DNA of 64,000 bases, from contig NC_057923.1 of NCBI RefSeq assembly GCF_018873765.1, positions 9,932,413 through 9,996,412 on the forward strand. The letters are read 5' to 3'. The stretch is from Telopea speciosissima. Taxonomy: Eukaryota; Streptophyta; Magnoliopsida; Proteales; Proteaceae. The notes beneath the pieces were generated by a model. It saw only the letters and a program-made list of their open reading frames with translations, made no database searches and was not told the DNA's origin. Shown here piece after piece: positions 23,001-35,000 of this stretch. A program made the translations under genes and the position numbers. The first letter of the stretch is position 1; each line of letters opens with the position of its first letter.

Positions 23001-26000
23001 GGGCCTGTTACAATAGAAAACTCAAATTACTTAGCCCATGACCCATATAACCTGTTGGGGATTTAAGTTTGGGCCTAACTTATTGAACCGTGAGTTCAAC
23101 TTGACCCAAAAACCTAAACTAAACCCATATCCGAAAAATTTTCTTCCATGGGATGTGATCTGCATCACTAATAATATATTTAAAATTTGAAAAAAAAATT
23201 CTTCTGTGTTCGTGTTAGACTCCGATATATGCACCCACATCCCGGTAGAATAGCTTAAAGGACCTTTATTTGTTCAATCCAATCGATATGTTAAAGAGGA
23301 AATATGACAAATGGATGACTATTCAAATAATAAAGTACATGTGGTGGGAGAATTTTTGCTTTTCTTTTCTTATTAACAAAATGCATGACTAATAGTTGAT
23401 ACCTAATGAACTGATGATTTGGTGCTAGTTGATCTTGTAGCAAGACTGCCCGATTAGTATGCAAGCCAATTGGTAAATATATGATATGAAAAGGCCTAGT
23501 TGATGACTGTTGATGCCCTAGCTGCTCTAGTCTATTCTGAAGTTTATTAATTACGAAGAGATTTATTAGATAATTATCCAATCCCAATTCAATTATTGGG
23601 TAAACATAGGTGTCTTACAGATGTTGGACAGGTAGGCTAGAGATCTATGCTGCAAGTAGTAGGCCCAATTAAGACAAGAATGGTGAGGAGTCTAAGCATA
23701 AGAATATAGACTGCATCTAATGAAATTTGAAAATCCAGAATACGGATCTCAGATGCAAGCAAACCCAGTGATTAAATCTGTGATCAGATCTGAGATAAAG
23801 GGAGTAACTGCATTGTTAAGGGAAGAAATCAGATCGGTGGAAAGGGAGGGAGAGAGATGTCTACTTGGGAGGAGGAGGAGAGAAGAAAAGACCAGAAGAG
23901 AAGAGAAGAAATCCGGTATGGGATACCAATCCCACATGCATTGCTCAACAGCACTAAAATTCTTAAAAATAATTTCCTTCTTTACTCAAATCATCTACAG
24001 TTGATGGGGAGTGACAGAATGTATTTACATATATAAGACCTTCTAAAGTTCCTAAATTGACTCATAAAAGGACTCCTAATCACACTCACTGATGTAGTTA
24101 GGTGTTGGTTTAATTAGGGTTATTTATGTACATTTTAATTTTAACTTTATCTTGTTGGAGTTGGTTAATGATAAGGGTTGGTAAAGTTGAGTTTGAGTTA
24201 TTTTGTAATTTTATTGTATTCTTGTTGATGGAGTCGTAGATAGAGTACAAGTTAGAGTCAATTACTGTTTCAGTTTTAGGATTGGATTAGGACTTTAGTT
24301 TGCTTCTTTATAGCAGCTTGTACCCAATGATTCTTTGTTGGATTTTGAATGGAATTGAATGAAAGAATTACCGTGTGCTGCCCAGAGCTGTGTGCACAGG
24401 TCTTGCAGGTGTGGTTTCCTCCTCAGCTTCTTCTTTGATCTAAAATCTCTTCTTTAAATTTTTTAAATTTCTGTTATCCTGTTCTCGCCCTCATTCTTTT
24501 TTTCTTCTCTATATATTAATGCTCTTTCATACCTGCTGTTACCGGTGCCTTGGAATTTAGAAGAAATAGTTAGAACTCACCCGTATCTCATCCTTTGGGG
24601 CAGAAACTTTGGGAACTTGTTTCTTACCCTAAGGCGACTCAGCTTGTAAAGTTTGAGGCTAAACAAGTTGTGGTTAGAGAGATCTGAACCCATTTCAAGG
24701 CTGTTACTGTTCACTCCTCCTTGTTTATCTTTTGAAAGTCTTAACTTGTTTCTGGTTGTTGTTTGGGTGGAAAACTAGTTGCATTCAAAAGGCCTGGTAG
24801 TGAAGAACCTTCGCCTGAAATTTCAGGTTGAAAAAAGGTAAGTTGAGTGAGTTCTCTCACTTGATAGCAGTTTAGGTCTCCACTGGTCCTTTCCTCTACC
24901 GTGGGTTGAAGAAGAAGATATATTCTTAAAAATTATAAGGAAGGTCAGATTCTTTAATATTTGATGAAAGTTCCTTTGCTTCATAGGTCTCTTCTATTTT
25001 TTCCCTATATTTGTTTGAATTTCTAGAACAGCCTTCTTCAAAATTTATTTCCCATTAGGTCCAGATTATATTTTCCTTCATATTCAATACCCATACTACC
25101 ATTTAATTACAGAGTTTCCATTACATCTCATCTCATATTTGAATTGTTTAATACTTTGGCGGGCCCATAAGTGACCCAAACAAGGTTTTTGAACCCTAGG
25201 ATCGCATTATTCGACACTCAATATAGTAAATAACCTCCAGAACTCTATCTAGCTATTGGGTAATATATTCTAATTTGCTCTGTGTTTGATTTAAGCTGCA
25301 AGATTTTAACCTCTGGGCGGACTGTTTGGTAGTTCCGAGTTGGGACTGGAAGCCAGTTTTTGTTTAACCCTAAAGTAACTTACTAGTATTTAGCTGCGAT
25401 TTGTAAAAATTTGTTAGAGCTTAGTGCTACGACTGTATATTCGAAGAGAAGAGAACCTGCGAAATAACTCAGGTAACCCCATCCCCGTCTTTATCTCTTT
25501 CAACACCCTCTATCCACTCCCACCCCCGACTTTATTTCTCACTTCACTCTCTCACTTTCCACCTCCCCATCCCTTTCCCCTTTTCCATCTTGCCCTAGGG
25601 ATCATCTCTCCCCTCAACTATCTCCCCCCCAAATCATTCCCATCCCTGAAAATCTCTCTACGCCCTCTCCCTACCATCCACCTCGACTTTTACGTCCCCT
25701 CTCCCTTCCACCCATCTCCGACTCCCTCGCACAATCGCACCATCATTGACCCTCTCCCTATCCCCAACTTGTTGGGGTTCCACGCGAGAGCAATAATCCT
25801 ACATCGGAAAACGCCCGATGTGGAGCCTTATAGGTACTTGGGCACCCTCTCCTTAACGGAAAGCTTTTAAGGATGAGTTCTACCCAAGTTCCTAACACAA
25901 CCCCATCACCGTAGGAGGTACAGTAACAAAATAGGGAGCAACGGTCGGATTTCTAAGTGTTTCCCACCAATCCCGACCCTCTCTCGTTATCTCTTCTCAT

Positions 26001-29000
26001 CCTGCACCCCAGCCTTGACTCCACCTCGACGCTCCTACCCTCGCTGCCCCTATACCCCCAGAAAATTGCTAACCAGATACTGGGGGAATCGAAAGGTAAA
26101 CGTCATGCCCCTAGGGAGATGTGGTGGTGGGATGATGAGGTTCAGGCAGCCATTATGACTAAGAAAGCCAGTTTTATGACTTGGCAAATGACTAATGAGG
26201 TAGAAGATCTAAAGAGGTATAAATTTGCCAGAAATGAAATCAAGAAGATCGGGGGGAAAGCAAGGGCAAAGAAATATGAGGATCTTTATAATAATATGAA
26301 CACAAAGGATGGATCTATAAGATAGTTAAAATGAGAGGAAGGATGAGTAGAGATTTGGACCATCTTAGATGTATTAAAGGTGATGATGGTATAGTACTAA
26401 TAAGGGATGAACACATTAAGGAGAGATGGAAAAAGTATTTCTGCAACCTATTTAATGAAGATCCCTCGACTTATGGCACCCAGAAGGTTGCACTACTCAT
26501 CTTAACACCACACGGTGTACATGAATACCCAAAATTAGGGTGTTAGAAGTAAAAGAAACATTAAGAAAGTTGAAAGTAAGCAAGGCCCCAGGCCTAGACG
26601 GGGTTCCAATAGAACTATGGAAGAATTTATGAATTTGTGGTTTATCTTGGCTAACCAAGCTGTTTAAAAGGATTATGAGTACAAAGAAAATGCCAGATTA
26701 ATGGAGGAGAAGCTTTGTGGTGCCGATTTTCAAAAATAAGGGTGATATTTAGTGCTGCAATAACTAAAGAGGCATAAAAGTAATGAACAAAAGGTGAAGA
26801 TATAGGAGAGGGTTATTGAAACCTACTTGAGGGAAACTACTATTTCTGAGAACCAATCTGATTTTATGTTAGGAAGATCCACAATGGAAGCTATTTTCTT
26901 ACTTAGGAAACTCATGGAAAGATATAGAGAGGACAAGAAGGATCTCCATGTGGTTTTTATTGACCTAGAAAAATCTTTCGACAGAGTCCCTAGAGAGTTG
27001 ATCTGGCATATCCTAGAGAAGAGAAGGTGTCATGTGAATATGTTGACATAATTAAATATATATATGATGGTGTGGTGACTAGCGTAAGTACTATGGGTCA
27101 AGGTAGTAAATTCCCAATTACTATGGGGTTACGTCAAGGATCAGTCTTAAGCCCTTTTCTATTTGCGCTAATCATGGATGATTTAACCAGAGGCATACAA
27201 GATGAGGTCCCTTGGTGTATGCTTTTTGCTGGTGATACCGTTTTGGTGGATGAGATAAAAGCAGAGATTAATGCCAAGTTGGGGTTATGGAGATCAACAA
27301 TGGAATCAAAAGGTCTTCAATTAAGTAGAACAAAGACAGAATATATGGTGTATTGGTGTGTAACTTTAGCCACACTAGGACAGTAAATGAAGTGGTGAAT
27401 TTGGATGAGAAGGAGATTCTACCAAATGACTATTTTAGATACCTGGGCTTGATCGTAAGTAAAGAAGGGGATATAGAGGATGATATTGCCCAGAGGATTA
27501 AAATAGGATAGATGAAATGGAGAGGTGCGTCCGGAGTGCTGTGTGATTGGCGTATCCGTTTAAAGCTTAAAGGAAAATTTTATAGCACTGTCATTTGGCC
27601 GGCTATGATGTATGGTGCGGAATGTTGGGCAGTTGAGAAGCAGCATATAGATAAACTAAGTGTAGTAGAGATGAGGATTTTGAGATGGATGTGTAGCAAG
27701 ACTAGGAAGGATAAAGTAAGGAATTACCAGATTAGAGCTGAGTTGGGATTAGCCCCGATTCATGATAAATTACGTTAGAGTCGTTTAAGGTTACACGACC
27801 ATGTTGAACGAAGTTATTGGGATGCTCCAGTTTGAAGGAGTGATCTGATTCAGATTGAAGGTACTAAAAGAGCTAGGGGCAGGCCTAAATTAACCAGTGG
27901 AGAAGTGGTGAGGAAAGACATGCATAGCGTAGGCCTCGTACCAGGTATGACATCGAATGGAACTGATTGGAGAGCAAGGATGCATATGGGCGACCCCATT
28001 TAGTTGGGATAAGGCTATATTATTATTATTGTTGTTGATTCCTGATGAGCGGATGAGCCTTGAACTTTTGTCACAGAGCAAACAACGAAGAATGATCCTG
28101 ATTTTCCACCCCTCAGTGGTGGGAGTCTCGTGCACTGGGTGTGCTCTAGTAGTTCCCGCCTTGTAGAGCAGTTTGCAAAGTATCTCAGAAAACAGACAAA
28201 TCTGCCCTGCTCAGGCTATTCCTAGTACCAATAGGAAACAGGCAGCAGTTTTGAAACTATGACTCTAGCTACTGTAAATCAAAATTAATAACAGAATTCC
28301 AGAGGATATCAAAGAAGAAAGTAGTATGCTAAGCTGAAGTAAAACAGACCTGCAACTAGTGGGCCATGAAATAGAACATAAACAAAGCTTGAAGGGTAAA
28401 ACAAGGTGCCACATGTAGCAGAAGAATGGATAAATCTGGCCTGTTCAAATAGGATAAACAGATTAGAAAGATAGATGGGATAACAGGGCAGGAATCCACC
28501 TGCAGTGGTTTTTGGATTCCACCAAAACCTGTGAAGAGAATCCCCTCTTCCACTGAGGAATCCACCTTAGCCTTCACTTGGATTCCACAGCAGCAAAAAT
28601 TCAAAGGGGGGGGGGGGGGAACTGTACTGATATTACTACAAATTGTTTGGGAGGCCTATGGCATTTTACTTCTATTTATATGGCAGGCAACTGAACTGGA
28701 GTAGTCATATATATTTATGTTACGATGGTATTGCTTCCTCTTGATTTTTGGGTGCAAGTGTAATTTTTACAGTTCTGTGAGACTCGAAAAGTTGTGCCTG
28801 CACTACTAACATGGTGGCTGCCTGTGAGCAAATTTCTAATTTTGAGTTGTAGTTTGGCTAGGAGTCCAATAATATATTGATATCCATTGTAATTCAATTT
28901 ATGTTGATGTAGTATTTACTTTCACGTCTATTTGGATCTTAGATATTTGAGGCTTGGAATCACAGTACCAAGCCAATATTCAAATATCAGGTGTTTGGAT

Positions 29001-32000
29001 TGTTGGGGGTACGATGTCTTAAATTCTGTCGCTTGGTTTGTGGGTTGATTCTGTCATTCCGAAGGCCCGTCAAGAAGCCGAAGGCTTCAAGGACTATATG
29101 GATATTTTGGTAAAATTCCTATATAGGGTTTCGCTATAAATATGTAGCGAGGGTTCTTTATCTGTAACGCAATTTGAGAGAGGTGTGAGGACGAGCAGCT
29201 GTAACCCTATTCTCCATTGATAGTGAAACAGATCTCATCTCACCGTGGACGTGGGCAATCTTGCCGAACCACGTAAATCCTTGTGTTCATTGTCTGATTA
29301 TTGTTTGCGATTTCCATTCTTTTCTGCATTGTGTTAGGTTTCGTTTTCTACATGGGCGCACCAAGCTCATGGATATTGGAAGATTCATGAAAACTCGACG
29401 CAATTTTGTGGTATTCAAAAGTCCAGGCTAGGGGTTGTATCTTGTGATTCTTGGATATTGTAAAGCATAATATTTCACCCCAACACAATCCTTTTATACT
29501 GATGTGAAATGCATTGAGGTACGATTCAGATTGCATGTCCACCATTGTACTTCTACTTCATTATGGGGCCCACTGTTTTTTTCTAAACAGTGACCAAACT
29601 GTTCCTGTTATACGAATAATGAATTCACTTGCTTCTAAACCTCGTACAGAGGGATATTGTAATTCGCTTTTGTATTGTGATGAAATCTTGTACATCATCC
29701 AACTTGTAGAATTTTAATTTATAGAATTTCTAGTACATTGATATTAAAATAACTATGCATTATGATTCCAATGGTATTCAAATAAACAATCCAACCACAC
29801 CCTTGTTGATTTGGGGAATTATTCTCAATTTTAAAGTGTGCTACAGAAACCATGAGAGTGATTGTCCAGGTCCTCCTTATCTTCATCATCTCCTTTTTGT
29901 TTCTTCTACTTCTATTTGATTCCCCACCCCCCTTCTGCTGTTTTGCTGTTTGATCGAAGATTCAGGTTACTCTTGGCTGTCCTACACCCATTTGTACCCA
30001 TCTTAAAGAAATTATTTTCTTTGTTGAATCGGATTCAAATGAATTGTCTTATTTCTCATTTCCCTCCTTTTTCGATAGATGTTCTGTCAGTTTTTGTTTT
30101 CCCACTTTTCAGTGCTCGTAGAAACTCCACTGAAATTAGTACAACCCCCCCCCCCCCAGGTCCCCCCACAAAAAAAAAGGAAAAAAAAGAGAACCAATTG
30201 AAATTAACTTTTTAGCTGTTCAACTGAATGCAGGAAAAAAATGTTTAGGGTAATCTTTCAAGTTGATTTTTACCTAATTGTTCTCTTAAAAGGAGCCAGT
30301 CTGACCATGAACCTTGATCTTATCATTTTGAAACATGTGGCTGGTTATTAGGGCATGTGAAGACTGCACTTTTTGGTTTTTCTGTAGCCCCTGATCCATA
30401 TATTGGTTAGAACCAAAGTATGGACAATTTTTTGCGATGTCTGCTGATGTTGCAGTATGCGAACTACTGTATGTGTGTGCTTTTCAGTTGTTGCTGCCAT
30501 TAAATATATTTTAATCTACAGGTAGACATGACTGCATTGAGGCAGATGGGGGACAATGACCTCAAAGAGCTGGGAATACCCATGGTATTACATTCTCAAT
30601 TCCTCGTCTTTACTAACAATAAATTTTATGATATAATTATCTTTATATTCTATTTTTGGATGTAATCCTATTTGTGTTTGTTTACGTTATATAGCATTCT
30701 TTCTGCTTGTATGATGTTTTTGGAATTTTCTATTTCATTTGTCTTTCAAACTTAAATTTCGATATCAATTTTTAAAATGATAACTCATTTAGAGAAAACT
30801 CCACTTCACAGCCCATCATGAGTGCCTTCTCACAACCATAGTTCTCAATACTTCTCATGGCGACAAGGCGTCGCTTAGATGCCCTAGGTGTGTAGTATAT
30901 GACTATGTAATATAGAAATGATATTTTAATATAATTATGCTTATATGCGACATAGAAGCCATTTTAATGCAATATGATGTAATTATGGTAGTAATGACCT
31001 AATCTGAGAAACTTATTCTAATTGTTAACGACATTATTATGTGACTATGTCAACTTACTGAATATAGTAATTAAATTTTTCTTCACTTTTCCACCAAATT
31101 GTATAATGTAGAAGTCAGTTCAAGTAAGAACCACTCTACAGTAGGATTGATGATAGGTCAGAATTGATGCTGAGAATTGATATTCAATTGCTGGACAGAA
31201 TAGTAGATCAATCTCTTTGTTCAGCAACAGATTTACTCTTTGATCGCAGGACTTGTAGCAAGTCACATCACACAATGATAATAATAAAAAATAAAAAAAA
31301 GAAGGAAAAGTTGAAGATAGGGTAGGCTATCTCAGCCCTGGGCCTCTCACCCACAGCTATCTCAGCTGTTGAAACAAAGATCTCTCTCAGATCTCAAGCA
31401 AGCAAATTGCAACTTCATTGTTTTTTTTTTTAATAATAAAAAATTTCATTCATTAAATTGCGTGGAGGCCTCTAAGGGCAATACATTTTATAGACTCAAA
31501 GGTTGTTTCCAAAATAGAAACAGTGAAAATAAAAAGTGTGCTACCAAGTGGCTTACAAGTTACAACCAAAATAGAAACTTCCTATAAAATCTAGCTGCCA
31601 TACATCAAAATAGAAACTCCTATTCTGGAGAAGAAAACAAAAATAGTAACAAACTGAAACAAGCTGAAATTAGAAGCTACCTAAATGAAATAATATATAC
31701 TTTGTAAAACTGAAAATAGAAACTAAACTATGGCAGCATTAGGATAGAATCTTTCTCCACTTGATGGGCCCACAAGGCAAATATGGGCTGTGACACTGTT
31801 CATGTGAACAGTACCATAAACAGTGTTTTGGTCTTTTTTTCTTCATATTTCGATCTACATCAATTTTATTATAAAAAAAATATGACAATGCAGAAATTTT
31901 ACTTCACATTGCAACTACTATCTGTAATGTAGATATTTTATGTTATGCTTTGTCTTTTCTTATTGAAGCATTTTACATCCAACCATATGAAGCCAAAGGG

Positions 32001-35000
32001 ACTTCATTTTTGCGTTGTGAATTATAAATATATCGGGAGGTTCTCTAGGCACTATTGTTGGTGGCCATGGATGCCATCTGAATCTCATTTGCAACATTAC
32101 TGAGATTGTGGAGAGTTACTCTATAACTAATGCAACCTAGGGTTCCAAAACCCTGATGGAGGTCGTTATGGGCCCACTGAAGTGAAAAAAGTCCAAATAT
32201 AAAGTAGTGGCAGTTTCATAAATTTCAGAACAGTTTAGGACCCTTTTGCAAAGCAAACAGAATTCATTGTGGAGAGTTACTCTATCCAGAATACAACCTA
32301 GGGTTCCAAAACCCTGATGTAGGTCGTTATGGGCCCACTGAAGTGAAAAAGTCCAAATGTAAAGGAGTAGTGGCAGTTTTGTAAATTCAAAACAGTTTAG
32401 GACCCTTTTGGGAAGCAAACAGAACTCAGGACTGAATTAAATAAAAAATTAAAGGGAAGGATCAATCTGAAATTTCAGGACTGAGGATAAATTAGAACAA
32501 AATATAAAGGAATAGGGGTTTTGGAGTAAATTAACAGGAATAGTGCCCTATGTGTAAATATTGGAAGTAAGCCATCATCCCCTACCTCAGGGGTGAGTCG
32601 ATTGGATTCTAAGTAAGATATGTCATCAGTTTGAACTCAAAACAGTGAATTTTAAGGGGCTTCCAAATCCTCAAGACTCTTGATTCAACTCCACCACCAC
32701 CCGATCCAACAGTCTGGAATCAATAAAACAAACTCTGAAACTAACCCAGGTGGTGGTTGCAGAATCAGATGTGATTGCAGACGGATAACTCACAACAGAG
32801 GTGGACTTTGGACGTAAGATCCTAGGAATTACGTTGCCCAAGGTAAGGGTGTCAACCGGTACGGTTTCAGTAATACGGTACAAAAAATAGGTACTTAATA
32901 CCGTTACCGTACCATACCGTTTAGGAGTCCTATTTTCAATATCGTTACCGTACCGCTATGGTATGGTATATTAACGGTATGCAAAACGGTATGAAATTCG
33001 GTTTTAACAAAACGGTATGAAATTCGATTTTAGGCTTTTAGCTTTAGGCTTTTAGCCTTTAGGTATTAGTATTTAGTGTATCACCGTATGGTGTATGCTC
33101 TTTTATTTTTCATTTTTACATGTTTACACCCCAAAACGGAACGGTTATGGTACAAATTCGGTAAAATGGTATGGTTTCGGTACATACCGACGGTATGACC
33201 GTAAAAACCGTTACCGTACCGTACCGTGGTCAATACCGTTTGATCATACCGTACCGTTTTTGCAATGGTGCAGTTTGGTACGATTTCACGCGGGCGGTTT
33301 CGGTTTCAGTATACTGTTTCGGTTCCAGATTGACACCCTTAGCCCAAGGAAGGGCAACCTACAGCCGAAATCTTAGGTCAAACCGATGGAACACCAAGGA
33401 GTTCGAAATCAATGGAGGAAGGCGTCAGTTGGCAGCAAGCAATTATGCGACACTTCACAAAACTCTCGGTTTGGCCATAGATTTTGCCTTTCTAACCATT
33501 AGTTTTAATGGTTATTTTGTAATTTGAATCATTTTTAGGCTTGTTAGCCAGAATCGTAGGAGTTGGAGTTGGAATTCGAGTTAAATTTGTTTCCAATTTC
33601 CGGATACGGATAGGAGATTAGAAGATTAGAAGTACTTATTGACATGCATGTCACCGATTATTAACCAGATTGATTGAATAAAAATTTCTGAGTTTTGTGA
33701 AAGTGTTGCATAATTGCTTGCTGCCAACTGACGCCTTCCTCCATTGATTCAATTCTGAAACTCTTTTCTAGGTGTGTTCTCCCACCACCCTCTGCTCTAA
33801 ATTTCCTTTTATGTTTCTTCTTCTTTCTACTCTATTCCTTCTGGAGGCTGCAAGTACCATGGTACCACCCTGAAACAGGGACTGGGGATAAGGCTTTGAG
33901 GTTCATACAGAAGGAAGAGAGTAGAAAGAAGAAGAAACATAAAAGGAAATTTAGAGCAGAGGGTGTTGGGAGAACACACCTAGAAAAGAGTTTCAGAATT
34001 GAATCAATGGAGGAAGGCGTCAGTTGGCAGCAAGCAATTATGCAACACTTTCACAGAACTCAGAAATTTTTATTCAATCAATCTGATTAATAATCGGTTA
34101 CATGCATGTAAATAAGTACTTCTAATCTCCTATCCGTATTGAACTTGGAAACAAATTTAACTCCCAACTCCTACGATTCTGGCTAACAAGCATAAAAATG
34201 ATTCAAATTACAAAATAACCATTAAAAATAATACCCTAAATATCCTAATAGACCATAACCCAGGTTGGGACCTGGTTCTTCTCGGCCTGGGTCAGGCCTA
34301 TTCAGCCATGCATCTGCATCAATGACACCCATGTTGTTACTCTCTTGGGCTTATGGCCTCTTCCATGCCTATGACACCTTTGAAGGTCATAGTACTGTAT
34401 TTAGTTTCTACTAGTTCCTAATAGTTGAAACAAATTCAAGTTTTCCTTGAAGCTCAGGAATGGCAGTATGCGGCCAGAAATCCCATTATTGATGAACCGA
34501 GAAAAGCTTATTTCCTGTTGGAGTTTATGACATTTCAGGCTATAAGAAACCCGCATTTCATCTTGTTGAGATTTCAGAACATAAATAGAATATTCTTCTT
34601 CACTTCATGATCTTGTATGGTAGCAGATTGCACACTTTTTGCTGATTCACCTCTATTTTAAGATAGTTCCCTGCAAACCAGCAACTCCCCATCCTTTTTA
34701 GTTTTTAAAGGTGTTCACTGAAAAGGAAAAAGGGTGGGGACTGGGGGAAGAGGGTGGAAGGAGAAGTATGATGAACAAAATGATGGATACTATAGATGGC
34801 TTGAACCACCACTCATTTCTTTCTTAGTATGATGAACAAAATAATGGATACTATTGATGGCTTGAACCACCCATTTCTTTCTTTCCCTTTTTTTTTTCTT
34901 TTTGTTGGAAAAAGATACCCATGGAGGCAGTATGGGGATGCTTTTCCATGCTCTCTCACATCCTGACCATGTGGGCCTTGCACTGACACACTCCTCTTTT

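Larger units (their letters stand above)
21469..23167. repeat. Large inverted repeat of LTR-like arms (~450 bp each)
   Basis: The left arm is about 21469-21917 and the right arm about 22713-23167; the right arm is the reverse complement of the left with moderate divergence. Each arm begins (reading inward) with TGATGCA..., as an LTR would. Arms share GAAGAGTTTCCTATT and GGCTATTGTT. The ~800-bp spacer holds a coding-like remnant and a SINE. Two oppositely oriented solo LTRs, or one foldback element, could explain this; I could not fix target duplications. Confidence 0.6.

Noticed and set aside
25794-25822. Second snRNA promoter from CTACATCGG/CCGATGTGG
   Set aside because: The motif is a palindrome inside a TRIM-like LTR, lacks a properly spaced TATA box, and no snRNA sequence follows.
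25424-26325. ORFs before the RTE LINE as a possible LINE ORF1 or endonuclease
   Set aside because: 25424-25870 is a C/T-rich low-complexity frame interrupted by a solo LTR. Only the part after about 26070 resembles RTE protein.
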